A DNA stretch of 64,000 nt from CBDESN01 sp965242495 (GCA_965242495.1 OZ251446.1:1984001-2048000), one strand, 5' to 3'; positions 35,638 to 47,307 are shown, counted from the first letter of the stretch. Made by a program: numbers and translations. Notes: generated by a model from the sequence alone, not told the origin.

Positions 35638-35697
35638 ATATGGTCGCCGCCGCCCCGGCCACGGCAAGGGAGACGCTTGGTTGAGAGGAATCCCGGC

Positions 35698-36912
35698 ATG
35701 AACAAGATCGCAGTCGCCAACCCGATCGTCGAGATGGATGGCGACGAGATGACCCGGATCATCTGGCGCTTCATCAAGGACAAGCTGATCCTGCCCTATC
35801 TCGACGTCGATCTGCGATATTTCGATCTCGGCATCGAGGCGCGGGACGCGACCGACGACCGGATCACGATCGACGCCGCCAACGCGACGCGGGAGCACGG
35901 CGTCGCCGTCAAATGCGCCACCATCACGCCGGACGAGGCGCGCGTCGCCGAGTTCGGCCTCAAGCGGATGTACCGCTCGCCCAACGGCACGATCCGCAAC
36001 ATCGTCGGCGGCACGATCTTCCGCGAACCGATCGTCATCTCGAACGTCCCCCGGTTGGTGCCGGGCTGGGAGATGCCGATCGTGATCGGGCGGCACGCTT
36101 ATGGCGACCAGTACCGCGCCACCGACTTCCTGGTGCCGGGTCCCGGCCGGCTGACGATCCGGTTCGAGCCCGAAGCCGGCGGCGAGCCGATCGAGCGCGA
36201 GGTGATGACGTTCGAGGATTCGGGCTGCGCGATGGCGATGTACAACCTGGACGAGAGCATCCGGGGCTTCGCCCGCTCGACCTTCAACTACGCCCTGGAC
36301 CGGGGCTGGCCCGCCTATCTGTCGACCAAGAACACGATCCTCAAGCGCTATGACGGCCGGTTCAAGGACCTGTTCCAGGAGGTGTTCGACGCCGAATTCG
36401 CCGCCCGGTTCCAGGAGCGCGGCATCACCTACGAGCATCGCCTGATCGACGACATGGTGGCCCAGGCGCTGAAATGGCGCGGCGGGTTCGTCTGGGCCTG
36501 CAAGAATTACGACGGCGACGTGCAGTCCGACTCGGCGGCGCAGGGCTTCGGATCGCTGGGGCTGATGACGTCGGTCCTGATGACCCCGGACGGCGACGCG
36601 GTCGAGGCCGAGGCGGCGCACGGCACCGTGACCCGCCATTACCGACAATGGCGGCAGGGCCAGGAGACGTCGACCAACCCGATCGCCTCGATCTTCGCCT
36701 GGACGCGCGGGCTCTATTACCGCGGCAAGTTCGACGACACCCCGGACGTGACGGCGTTCGCCGAGACGCTCGAACGGGTGTGCGTCTCGACCGTCGAGGC
36801 GGGCTTCATGACCAAGGATCTCGCCTTGCTGGTCGGCCCCGGACAAGGCTGGCTGACGACTCAGCAGTTCCTCGACAAGCTCGACGAGAATCTCCGCGCC
36901 GCGATGCGCTGA
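35698..36912 (+). CDS. icd: NADP-dependent isocitrate dehydrogenase
   Basis: 404 residues from the ATG at 35698, with GAGAGGAA eight to fifteen bases upstream. Type II (eukaryote-like) IDH: PIVEMDGDEMTRIIW, substrate loop YRSPNGTIRN, DQYRATDF, NYDGDVQSDSAAQGFGSLG and the NADP-binding AHGTVTRHYR. It converts isocitrate to 2-oxoglutarate in the TCA cycle. Convergent with alaS, 9 bp apart, in the order typical of alphaproteobacteria. Confidence 0.96.
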   Translation: MNKIAVANPIVEMDGDEMTRIIWRFIKDKLILPYLDVDLRYFDLGIEARDATDDRITIDAANATREHGVAVKCATITPDEARVAEFGLKRMYRSPNGTIRNIVGGTIFREPIVISNVPRLVPGWEMPIVIGRHAYGDQYRATDFLVPGPGRLTIRFEPEAGGEPIEREVMTFEDSGCAMAMYNLDESIRGFARSTFNYALDRGWPAYLSTKNTILKRYDGRFKDLFQEVFDAEFAARFQERGITYEHRLIDDMVAQALKWRGGFVWACKNYDGDVQSDSAAQGFGSLGLMTSVLMTPDGDAVEAEAAHGTVTRHYRQWRQGQETSTNPIASIFAWTRGLYYRGKFDDTPDVTAFAETLERVCVSTVEAGFMTKDLALLVGPGQGWLTTQQFLDKLDENLRAAMR

Positions 36913-36921
36913 CCGGCGGCG

Positions 36922-39582
<2,661 letters not shown>

Positions 39583-39601
39583 GACGCGTTACATGTCCGA
39601 C

Positions 39602-40138
39602 TTATGCATCGGGCGTTGTGAGCACGGCCAGCAGACGGTCCTCGAAGTCATCTATCGAGCGCAGTTGCGGCCGCCGCTTCGTAAGCTTGTGCGTCGCCGA
39701 CGATCCCTTGTCCATGCTCACGAGATGTCCAGCCTGCCCGGTCACAACAGCGGCCTTCGTCCAAGCGTCCATGAGAATGTCACTGGGCGCGATCCCGACG
39801 CATAACAGGGCATCGTAGGGCCGATGATACCGGATATGATTGAACTGGAACGAGTTGTGGACATCCTCGGTTGCCGTCTTCAACTCGAACGTCGCGCCCT
39901 CGATTCGGACGTCCCATGCCTCGGTGCGTAAACGCTTGCCCCCGGCGTTCAGCGGGAACTCGCAAGTGAACCCGAGCTCGTCGCACAGTCGTTCGACGAA
40001 GTCCTGACCTACATCCCCGACCTTGGTGTTCGACAAGCGCTTGATGTGCTCGAACGGCTGGCCGACCCACTTGTCGGAGTCGGCGTATCCGGACAGCACC
40101 TCCCGGAGCAGGTCCCCGGCGTCACGTCCCATCGACAA
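39602..40138 (-). CDS. Putative type II restriction endonuclease (PD-(D/E)XK fold)
   Basis: 178 residues. A PD-(D/E)XK core is visible: E49 in GQDFVERL, D76 in AWDVRIEG, then E85-x-K87 in ATFELKTAT. I do not recognise a named enzyme or its recognition sequence. The gene overlaps the 3' end of an adenine methyltransferase gene by 17 bp on the same strand, the arrangement of a compact type II R-M pair, and this context supports the call more than sequence alone. Codons are A/T-richer than in alaS and recA on either side. Confidence 0.75.
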   Translation of the reverse strand: MSMGRDAGDLLREVLSGYADSDKWVGQPFEHIKRLSNTKVGDVGQDFVERLCDELGFTCEFPLNAGGKRLRTEAWDVRIEGATFELKTATEDVHNSFQFNHIRYHRPYDALLCVGIAPSDILMDAWTKAAVVTGQAGHLVSMDKGSSATHKLTKRRPQLRSIDDFEDRLLAVLTTPDA

Positions 40139-41144
40139 ACCCTTGTTCGATCAACGCATCGCGGATGTGCTCCATCCCGATGTGACGGCAGTTGTGGGCC
40201 GCGAGATTCGAATGTTCGCGCCAGTCCGCGCGGAGCAACGCTGCCGTCAGGCGTTGCTTTTCTTTCTTGAGGACGACCCCATAGCCGCATCCGTAACGGA
40301 CCTCGGCGAAGTCTCTCACGAGCGTCGGCGGTTCGCCGTAGAACGTGCGTTGCAGGAACCAATCGGCTTCCGAAAGCCGTTCCTGCCCGCAAAGCCGCTC
40401 CTTCCGAACGTCCACGGTGAACAGATCGATCCAGTCATTGCAGGTTCTGGCCGGCGGACGATTGTTCACGCCGCGCCGCCACACCTGCCAGAGCGCGTTC
40501 ACTTTCGCGGTCTGCCCGGTTTCCGACAGGAAGGCGTCGGCGGGCAGCGCCATGGTCTGGATCAGCTCGGCCCCTTCGACGCGGAACTTCGGGCTGCCCT
40601 TGCCGTTGCTCTGGAACGCCATCGGCAGAATAAACCCGACGTAGTCCGCGAACGTCGCCGCATGGTTCACGAACGCCAGTGCGAGCCAGGCGCGATACCC
40701 GAACGGCGGGTTTCCAATGACCGCGTATCGGCAACCGTTCAGGTCCGGCCGCCACCCTAAGAAGTCTCGACACTCGAACTCCGCCCGTCCGGGAACGATC
40801 TCGATCCCGATCCGGCGATCGTCCGGCAGCAGGTCGTAGAACGCGCCTTCGCCCGCGGACGGATCGACGAACTTGTAGCGGGCTGCGTCGGCATGGTCCG
40901 CGACCATTGCTTCCAGCAATGCCGCATGACAGGCGCGGGCCACGCCCGGGCGGGTGAAGAAGCGGTCCAGATCGACGGTTTTCGGGTCCACCCAATTCGG
41001 GATGACGGGGTTTCCTCGCCACGCATCGTTGCGCATGCGATGGGCCATTGTTAGGACGTTGGCATTTGCCGGTCGTGGCGGGGACAGGGATTTGGCCACG
41101 TCTTCGGGCCGGGCCTTGATGGCTGGCAGAACCGCATTTCGCAT
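40122..41144 (-). CDS. DNA adenine-N6 methyltransferase (type II R-M)
   Basis: 340 residues. Motif X-like FFTRPGVARACHAAL (62-76), AdoMet-binding motif I VDPSAGEGAF (93-102), and catalytic motif IV GNPPFGY (144-150), giving the gamma-class order. The remaining 190 residues should hold the target-recognition part. It protects host DNA against the nuclease encoded next. Promoter-proximal gene of the pair, preceded by a region with an inverted repeat that could bind a regulator. Confidence 0.9.
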   Translation of the reverse strand: MRNAVLPAIKARPEDVAKSLSPPRPANANVLTMAHRMRNDAWRGNPVIPNWVDPKTVDLDRFFTRPGVARACHAALLEAMVADHADAARYKFVDPSAGEGAFYDLLPDDRRIGIEIVPGRAEFECRDFLGWRPDLNGCRYAVIGNPPFGYRAWLALAFVNHAATFADYVGFILPMAFQSNGKGSPKFRVEGAELIQTMALPADAFLSETGQTAKVNALWQVWRRGVNNRPPARTCNDWIDLFTVDVRKERLCGQERLSEADWFLQRTFYGEPPTLVRDFAEVRYGCGYGVVLKKEKQRLTAALLRADWREHSNLAAHNCRHIGMEHIRDALIEQGFVDGT

Positions 41145-41381
41145 CTCGAACTCTCCTCTCCCTGGTTGTTCAGTCAGCGATCAAGGCGGCATAGGTCATC
41201 CTCTTGCCTATCATCCTCGCAACGGTACCATCATCGCCTTGGTATCCTTATTCATAGCCAAGGATATGACTTCCACTGCGCGCCGGGGTTCCGTCGCGCC
41301 GCGCGGGCGGCGGCGGAGCCGCCCGGGGTCCGCCGCGTTCTACCCGCGGAGGCGGAAACTGTCCAGCGCGGGGGGCCGGGG
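41145..41381. other. Intergenic region upstream of the R-M operon
   Basis: 237 bases; the half next to the methyltransferase is A/T-rich and should carry its promoter. On the minus strand two 14-codon frames, MNKDTKAMMVPLRG and MIGKRMTYAALIAD, follow each other with an ATGA overlap. They may be leader peptides or the remains of a small regulator. The other half leads into the recA stop at 41382. Confidence 0.45.
41243..41266. promoter_or_regulatory. Inverted repeat upstream of the R-M genes
   Basis: TATCCTT at 41243-41249 and AAGGATA at 41260-41266 form a 7-bp inverted repeat with a 10-base spacer; an overlapping CCTTGG/CCAAGG pair sits at 41238/41258. Either could be an operator or C-box-like site controlling the methyltransferase. 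No control-protein gene is recognised, so this is tentative. Confidence 0.35.
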
Positions 41382-42473
41382 TCAGAGCGCGCGGCGATCC
41401 TCGTCGGCGGGGACGGGGGCGGGGGCGGTTTCGGCCATCGCGGCTTCGGCGATGAGGCCGGCATTCTGGCGCACCGCGCGTTCGATCGCGACGGCGATAT
41501 CGGGATTCTCGGCGAGGAACTGGCGGGCGTTCTCCCGCCCCTGGCCGATGCGCTGGTCGCCGTAGGAGAACCACGCGCCGGATTTCTCGACGATGCCGGC
41601 GCGCACGCCGAGATCGAGCAGCTCGCCCATCTTCGAGATGCCGACGCCGTACATGATGTCGAATTCGACGGCCTTGAACGGCGGAGCGAGCTTGTTCTTC
41701 ACCACCTTGACCCGGGTCTGGCTGCCGACCACCTCGTCACGATCCTTGATCGCCCCGATGCGCCGGATGTCGAGCCGGACCGAGGCGTAGAATTTCAGCG
41801 CGTTGCCGCCGGTCGTGGTCTCGGGGCTACCGAACATGACCCCGATCTTCATGCGGATCTGGTTGATGAACACGATCAGGCAGCGCGACCGCGAGATCGA
41901 ACCGGTCAGCTTGCGCAGGGCCTGGCTCATCAGCCGCGCCTGCAACCCGACATGGGTGTCGCCCATCTCGCCTTCGAGCTCGGCCCGCGGCACCAGGGCG
42001 GCGACCGAATCGATGACGATCACGTCGATCGCGCCTGATCGCACCAGCGTGTCGGCGATCTCCAGGGCCTGCTCGCCGGCGTCGGGTTGGGAGATCAGCA
42101 GCTCGCCCACATCGACGCCGAGCTTCCGCGCATAGACCGGGTCCAGCGCGTGTTCGGCGTCGATGAAGGCGCAGGTCCCGCCGGATCTCTGCGCCTCGGC
42201 CACGGCATGCAGGGCCAGCGTCGTCTTGCCCGAACTCTCCGGCCCGTAGATCTCGACGATGCGCCCGCGCGGCAGCCCGCCGAGGCCGAGGGCGATGTCG
42301 AGGCCGAGCGATCCGGTCGGGATCGACTCGATGTCGACCGCCTGCCCGGCCTGGCCGAGCTTCATGATCGAGCCCTTGCCGAAAGCGCGCTCGATCTGCC
42401 CGAGCGCGGCGTCGAGCGCCTTGTCCTTGTCCATGACGTCCTTGTCGACGAGTCGGAGAGCGGTATCGGACAT
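41382..42473 (-). CDS. recA: Recombinase A
   Basis: 363 residues from the ATG at 42473, with GGAGG five bases upstream. Walker A GPESSGKT near 75-82, EIYGPESS context, IDAEHALDPVYARKLGVD, loop L1 GEMGDTHVGLQARLMSQALRK and loop L2 FINQIRMKIGVMFGSPE are all intact. It drives homologous recombination and SOS induction. I searched the upstream 130 bases for the alphaproteobacterial GTTC-N7-GTTC LexA site and did not find one. The region is A/T-rich and probably holds a promoter. Confidence 0.97.
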   Translation of the reverse strand: MSDTALRLVDKDVMDKDKALDAALGQIERAFGKGSIMKLGQAGQAVDIESIPTGSLGLDIALGLGGLPRGRIVEIYGPESSGKTTLALHAVAEAQRSGGTCAFIDAEHALDPVYARKLGVDVGELLISQPDAGEQALEIADTLVRSGAIDVIVIDSVAALVPRAELEGEMGDTHVGLQARLMSQALRKLTGSISRSRCLIVFINQIRMKIGVMFGSPETTTGGNALKFYASVRLDIRRIGAIKDRDEVVGSQTRVKVVKNKLAPPFKAVEFDIMYGVGISKMGELLDLGVRAGIVEKSGAWFSYGDQRIGQGRENARQFLAENPDIAVAIERAVRQNAGLIAEAAMAETAPAPVPADEDRRAL

Positions 42474-42643
42474 CGAAACCTCCTGGGTTATTCCACAACT
42501 TGGGATCCTATGCAACGGGGCGCGTTGTACACGATATGTTCCGAACAGGCAAGCATTTTCTTTTTGTTGAATATCAATACGTTAGCGAAAATGTGCCGGA
42601 TTCGTTCCGACGCTGCCCGAATCACCCGCGCCGCGGGCCGGAG
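42474..42643. other. Intergenic region with the recA promoter
   Basis: 170 bases with an A/T-rich core (42555-42595). An imperfect palindrome lies around TTGAATATCAA, and GTTCGGAAC appears on the minus strand near 42538-42546. Neither matches a known SOS box. Confidence 0.4.
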
Positions 42644-43609
42644 CTACAGGTCGTTCTGCCGCTTGACGCGGGTCGCCTCGAACTCGGTCAGAGGCGGCAT
42701 CAGGTCGCGGCGGATCTCCGAGGACGGCGGCGGCGGCGCGTCGCCGACCGGGCGGTCTCCCTCGATCGTGACGCGCTCCATCAGCCGGCGCCGGGGGTAG
42801 TAGTCGTGCGCCGCCGAATGCTGGACCAGCCGGTTGTCCCAGAACACCAGCATGTCCGGTTCCCAGCGGTTGCGGTAATGGTATTCCTGGATATGCATCT
42901 TGCCGTAGAGATATTCGAGCAGCCAGTCGCTCTCGCTCTTCTCCATTCCCTTGATGTGGAGGGTGAACGAGCGGCTGACGTAGATCGCCTTGCGGCCGGT
43001 CACCGGGTGGACGCGGACGACCGGATGGGCTACCGGCGGGTACAGGTCCTCGTGACGGCGAAGCTGCCGGATGCCCTCCTCGGTCCGGGGGAAGAACTGC
43101 TTGAAGGTGGTGAAGTCGTTCACCGCTTCGAGCCCGGAGAGGAAACGCTGCATCCGGTCGGAGAGTCCCTCGTAGATCGCGCCCATATTGGCGAAGGTCG
43201 TGTCGCCGCCGATCTCGGGGGCGATCCGGCAGTAGAGCAGCGTCCCCATGGGCGGGCAGGGCCGGAACATCTCGTCCGTGTGCCAGATATCGGTCCGGGG
43301 CGGCGGGTTGCCCTCCTTGTTGTCGTAGACGATCAGCTCCGGCGTGTTCGCGTCGTTGGTCGAGAAGGGGTGGACGGTGAGCTTGCCGAGTCGGCGGCCG
43401 AAGGCGACGAATTCCCCGGTCGTCAGATGCTGATCCGGGAACACGACGACGCCGTGTTCGGCATGGGCCTGCTTGATCGCCTCCACCGCGCCGTCGTCCA
43501 GCGGCGCCGCGAGATCGACGCCGGTGATCTCCGCGCCGACGAAGGGGCCGAGCCGCCTGACGGAGAGCGCCGCCGGGGCGTCGGACGACAGCGGCATGAG
43601 TCGAGCCAT
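42644..43609 (-). CDS. TauD/TfdA-family 2-oxoglutarate dioxygenase
   Basis: 321 residues. LGPFVGAEITGVDLAAPL is the family N-terminus. H110-x-D112 in IWHTDEMF and H264 in DNRLVQHSAAHDY form the iron triad, and R279 (RRRLMERVTI) binds 2-oxoglutarate. Members hydroxylate taurine, alkyl sulfates or aryloxyalkanoates. No sulfonate transporter is nearby, so a chlorophenoxy- or aryloxy-type substrate is as likely as a sulfonate. Transcribed alone, divergent or tandem with unrelated genes. Confidence 0.9.
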   Translation of the reverse strand: MARLMPLSSDAPAALSVRRLGPFVGAEITGVDLAAPLDDGAVEAIKQAHAEHGVVVFPDQHLTTGEFVAFGRRLGKLTVHPFSTNDANTPELIVYDNKEGNPPPRTDIWHTDEMFRPCPPMGTLLYCRIAPEIGGDTTFANMGAIYEGLSDRMQRFLSGLEAVNDFTTFKQFFPRTEEGIRQLRRHEDLYPPVAHPVVRVHPVTGRKAIYVSRSFTLHIKGMEKSESDWLLEYLYGKMHIQEYHYRNRWEPDMLVFWDNRLVQHSAAHDYYPRRRLMERVTIEGDRPVGDAPPPPSSEIRRDLMPPLTEFEATRVKRQNDL

Positions 43610-43743
43610 GTTCTACCCTCCGGAAGTTGCCGCCGATCTTCGTCGACCACCGGCGGCGGCGCAAGCCCCTGCCGACGAACCGACGGGGGCGCCCGTGGCG
43701 GTTTCGTCGCGGCCGCGAGGATGGCGCCGCCGGGGGCGGGCGT

Positions 43744-44394
43744 CTATTCGAAGACTTCGTCCCGCAGCCGGGCGCTGGCGGCGCTGAAGCCGTCGAGCGA
43801 ACCCTCGAGCCGGAACGGGTCGCCGCCGCCGGCGGGGTCGGCCTCCACGTGCAGCACCGCGCCTGCCCGGAAGCTCCACACCGCCTTCGGATCGAGAGTC
43901 CCGCGCGCGACGCAGCCGGCGGGAAGACAGGTGCGGAACGGCAGCACCGTCTCCCGCCCGCTATCCGCCCGCAGCCGCAAGCCCGGCTCCATCAGCAGCC
44001 CGAACGGCGTCAGCACCGTCGCCTCCATGCCGCCGTCCTTCGCCGCCGCCAGCGTCACCGTCAGCAGCAGCCGATCCTGGCCGGACTGGTCGTCGCGCCA
44101 CAGAAATCGCTGCTCCATCGCGCAGCGCCGGACGCTCTCGCCGGCGCCGTCGCCGTCACCGGCCGCCTGGGCGCAGCGCACCGTCCAGCGTCCATAGGTC
44201 GCGGTGAACGCGGTCGGCGCGAGGTCTTCGGCGGCGAGCGCCCCGGCCGCCGGCGGCAGCGCAACCAGCCCCGCCGCCAGGACCGCGGCGATGCCCGGGA
44301 CCGCCTTGCGCGCCGACGGGACGAGCCCGGCGATGCGGTCGAGGCGCCGCGCCGGCGGCGGAGCCGGGCGAGTGGACTCGTCAGTCGTGACCAT
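43744..44394 (-). CDS. Invasion-associated locus B (IalB)-family secreted protein
   Basis: 216 residues from the ATG at 44394. Signal segment (VPGIAAVLAAGLVALPPAAGALA, about 33-55) followed by an IalB-like domain: FTATYGRWTVRCAQAAG, then CAMEQRFLWRDDQSGQDRLLL, and the cysteine pair in FRTCLPAGCVARGTL. Conserved cysteines suggest disulfides in the periplasm. Despite the family name, most free-living alphaproteobacteria carry such proteins; function unknown. Confidence 0.85.
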   Translation of the reverse strand: MVTTDESTRPAPPPARRLDRIAGLVPSARKAVPGIAAVLAAGLVALPPAAGALAAEDLAPTAFTATYGRWTVRCAQAAGDGDGAGESVRRCAMEQRFLWRDDQSGQDRLLLTVTLAAAKDGGMEATVLTPFGLLMEPGLRLRADSGRETVLPFRTCLPAGCVARGTLDPKAVWSFRAGAVLHVEADPAGGGDPFRLEGSLDGFSAASARLRDEVFE

Positions 44395-44489
44395 GGCGAT
44401 CGGCTCCTGAACCGTTACGGAGACGCGGCGGGGCCGGCGCAGGCATCGATGCAAAGGAGCGATTCGCCCGGCCACGCCCCGTCGCGCGC

Positions 44490-45038
44490 CTAATTCAATG
44501 TCGGGGCGATCTCGCTGCGCCATTGGTCGAACGACTTGAAGGACTCGTCGCCGCCGAAACGCGCTTCGGTGGCGGCGTGGATATCCTGGTCCGACTTGGC
44601 GAGGTCCAGCGCCTCGCGCTGCGGCTGGCGGACGTAGTAGGGCGTGTCCATGAAGATCTCGAGCCGGTTGTCCTCCGGATCGCGGAAGTAGATCGACCAG
44701 GCGTTGCCGTGGTCGACCGGGTCGAGAGAGCCTACGCCCTGCGCGGTCAGCCGGTCGTGAAACGCGCGCAATTCCGCCAATGAGCCGACGCGGAACGATA
44801 TCTGGTTGACCGAGGTCCCGCCGTCCGGGGGACGCCCGGAGACGAGGACGATCTGATGATGGTCCTTGGGATCGCGGCTCAGGAAGACCAGATCGGTCCC
44901 GCGCAGCGCGCCCCCGTCGGTGATCTTGAACCCGAGGACGCGGGTATAGAACTCGGTCATCCCGGCGATGTCGCGAACGAACAGGCCGATATGGCTCATC
45001 TCGATCTTTGGCGCATCGGTCGTGGGCGCGGCGGTCAT
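44490..45038 (-). CDS. VOC-family protein, metal site altered
   Basis: 182 residues from the ATG at 45038. One VOC pair of modules: H16 in MSHIGLFVRD and E127 in NRLEIFMD match two metal ligands, but the position of the second His reads SVNQISF (Q79). A Gln there is unusual for extradiol dioxygenases, so an isomerase, lyase or binding role is possible. It is divergent from the FAH gene, with 147 bp between. Confidence 0.85.
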   Translation of the reverse strand: MTAAPTTDAPKIEMSHIGLFVRDIAGMTEFYTRVLGFKITDGGALRGTDLVFLSRDPKDHHQIVLVSGRPPDGGTSVNQISFRVGSLAELRAFHDRLTAQGVGSLDPVDHGNAWSIYFRDPEDNRLEIFMDTPYYVRQPQREALDLAKSDQDIHAATEARFGGDESFKSFDQWRSEIAPTLN

Positions 45039-45185
45039 CGAACGGCTCCCCGGATGTCGCGGCCGACTCGCGCGGCCTCGGGGCGAATCTAACACGGCGC
45101 GCCGCGACGGTCGGCTTTTTTTGTCGCCAGAGGCGGCCATTCCCGCCATAAAGCGCCGGCCATCGAACGAAGAGGAGACCGATCG

Positions 45186-46034
45186 GTGAAGATCGCGAGC
45201 TACAGCCATGATGGAACGCCGACCTACGGCGTCGTCGAAGGCGGCGGGCTGATCGACATGGCCCCCCGCCTGGGCGCCCGCTACCCGACGCTGAAGACGG
45301 TCCTCGAAGCGGGCGCGCTGCTCGAGGTCGAGGACGCCGCGCGCGGGCGGAGCGCGGACCACGCCCTCGACGCGGTGACGCTGCTGCCGACGATCCCCGA
45401 CGCGGGAAAGATATTGTGCATCGGGCTCAACTACCGCAGCCACGTCGAGGAGGGCGGGCGCGACATCCCCAAGCAGCCGATGGTCTTCGTCCGCTTCCCC
45501 GACTCCCAGGTCGGCTCCGGCGAGCCGCTGGTGCGGCCCAAAGTCTCCGAAATGTTCGACTTCGAAGGCGAGATGGCGGTCGTCATCGGCACCCGGGCGC
45601 GCCATGTGCGCGAGGTCGACTCGCTCACCTACATCGCCGGCTACGCCTGCTTCAACGACGGCTCGGTGCGCGACTGGCAGCGCCATACCAGCCAGTTCAC
45701 GCCGGGCAAGAACTTCCACCGTTCGGGGTCCTTCGGCCCCTGGATGGTGACCGCCGACGAGGCGGGCGACCCGGCGGCGCACACGCTGACGACCCGGCTC
45801 AACGGCGTGGAGATGCAGCGGGCCACCACCGACGACCTGCTGTTCGACGTGCCGCGGCTGATCGCCTATTGCTCGACCTTCACCGAGCTCGCCCCCGGCG
45901 ACGTGATCGCGACCGGGACCACCGGCGGGGTCGGGTTCTGGCGCGACCCCCAAGTCTTCATGCGTCCGGGCGACGTGGTCGAGGTCGAAATCTCGGGCTT
46001 GGGCGCGCTCACCAACGGCATCGTCGACGAATAG
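45186..46034 (+). CDS. Fumarylacetoacetate-hydrolase-family protein
   Basis: 282 residues from a GTG at 45186 with GAGGAGA upstream. Full-length FAH form with an N-terminal lid: IGLNYRSHVEE (H86), metal ligands E127 and E129 in FDFEGEMAVVIG and D158 in FNDGSVRDWQ, then FTPGKNFHRSG and GDVIATGTTGGVG. It should cleave a C-C bond in a 1,3-diketo or acylpyruvate product of ring cleavage. Convergent with the amidohydrolase gene, 22 bp apart. Confidence 0.92.
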   Translation: MKIASYSHDGTPTYGVVEGGGLIDMAPRLGARYPTLKTVLEAGALLEVEDAARGRSADHALDAVTLLPTIPDAGKILCIGLNYRSHVEEGGRDIPKQPMVFVRFPDSQVGSGEPLVRPKVSEMFDFEGEMAVVIGTRARHVREVDSLTYIAGYACFNDGSVRDWQRHTSQFTPGKNFHRSGSFGPWMVTADEAGDPAAHTLTTRLNGVEMQRATTDDLLFDVPRLIAYCSTFTELAPGDVIATGTTGGVGFWRDPQVFMRPGDVVEVEISGLGALTNGIVDE

Positions 46035-46056
46035 CCCGCCGGAGCCGCCGGGGGCG

Positions 46057-47307
46057 CTATTCGGCCGCCGCCCTGCGCTGCGCGGGGACGGCGAGGTTGA
46101 ACAGCCGGTTGGCGTTGCGCCCCAGAATGTTGCGCTTGGCCTCCTCGTCCAGGAAGGGCAGGTCGTAGATCACGCTCGGCGCGTCGAAGTCCCAATGCGG
46201 CCAGTCCGAGGCGTAAAGCAGCTGCGTCCTGGCGTCGATCGCGTCGAACGTCGCCTCCAGCAGCTTGAGATCGCGGCGCTCCATCGGCTGGCAGGAGAAG
46301 TACATCTCCTTGATGTATTCGCTCGGCGGCTTCTTGAGCATCGGCGCCTCGGACGAGCGCATGAAATACTCGCTGTCGAGGCGCTGCATCATGAAGGGCA
46401 GCCAGGCGAGGCCGCTCTCGATCCAGATCACCGGCAGGCGGGGGAAGCGCTCAGGCAGGCCGTGCAGCACCCAGTTGGTCATATGCACCATGTTGCACAG
46501 CACGAAGGACAACGCATGCACGCCGATGAAGCGGTCGAGCTGGCGGGTCCATTCGTCGTGCCAGCTGGGCCCCGCATGGAAGCCCAGCGGCATGCCGCGC
46601 TCCTCGATCGCCGCATAGACCTTCATATAGTCGTTGTGATGCACCGGCTTGTGGCGGAGCGACGTGATCGTGAACCCGACCACGCCCGGCCTGTCGGCGA
46701 ACTCCTCGACGACCCGCAGCGCGGCGTCGGCGTTGCCGAACGGCAAATAGAGCATCGAGACCACGCGCGGATCGCCGGGCAGGACGTCCTCGGTAAGCCA
46801 GCTGTTGTAGGCGCGGCCGAGGGCGGTCTCGATGTCTTCCCTCGGGTGCAGGCCGAGCGACAACATCGGCGTCGGGAACATGACCTGATAGTCGATCCCG
46901 AGCGCATCCATCGCCCGACGGGCGAGGACGATGTCGCGATGAACCGACCGGTCGCCCACGGTCTCGCCGATCGCCTCGCCCTGGATACCGCCGGTATGCG
47001 GGATACGCCCGCCGACGCCCTGAAAATTGAGCCCGGGCTGGGTGTTGAGCAGCCCGCCCGGATTGCTGCCGTCGGGCCGTTCGAAGCTCTTGCCCAGATC
47101 GCGCAGCACCGGGTCCTCGACCCGGTCGATGACCTGGGCCCAGGACGTCGACTCGAAATGATGGGCGTCGACGTCGATGACCAGATAGTCCTCGAGCCCC
47201 CGGTCGCGCGCCTGCCGCGCGGCATGGGCCAGCACGTCCTCGGTCGGCGTCCCGGAGGTGATCTGCCTGATCGGGAGCTCGCGCAGCGGCCCGGCATTCA
47301 TCGACAT
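46057..47307 (-). CDS. Amidohydrolase family 2 (ACMSD/hydratase-like) protein
   Basis: 416 residues. TIM-barrel metal motifs: DVDAHHFES on the first strand, GFHAGPSWHDEW in the middle, PVIWIESGLAWLPFMM and YASDWPHWDFD near the end, with the catalytic Asp. This amidohydrolase_2 branch contains decarboxylases and hydratases acting on ring-cleavage products. It is followed 34 bp later by a second FAH gene on the same strand's promoter-proximal side, so they probably share a transcript. Confidence 0.88.
   Translation of the reverse strand: MSMNAGPLRELPIRQITSGTPTEDVLAHAARQARDRGLEDYLVIDVDAHHFESTSWAQVIDRVEDPVLRDLGKSFERPDGSNPGGLLNTQPGLNFQGVGGRIPHTGGIQGEAIGETVGDRSVHRDIVLARRAMDALGIDYQVMFPTPMLSLGLHPREDIETALGRAYNSWLTEDVLPGDPRVVSMLYLPFGNADAALRVVEEFADRPGVVGFTITSLRHKPVHHNDYMKVYAAIEERGMPLGFHAGPSWHDEWTRQLDRFIGVHALSFVLCNMVHMTNWVLHGLPERFPRLPVIWIESGLAWLPFMMQRLDSEYFMRSSEAPMLKKPPSEYIKEMYFSCQPMERRDLKLLEATFDAIDARTQLLYASDWPHWDFDAPSVIYDLPFLDEEAKRNILGRNANRLFNLAVPAQRRAAAE

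Noticed and set aside
31662..35684. Long plus-strand open frame (1340 codons)
   Set aside because: Antisense to the thiolase, LysM and cytochrome c genes; low-complexity translation.
42530..42550. GTTCGGAAC near recA as an SOS box
   Set aside because: The alphaproteobacterial box needs GTTC-N7-GTTC; spacing and second half do not fit.
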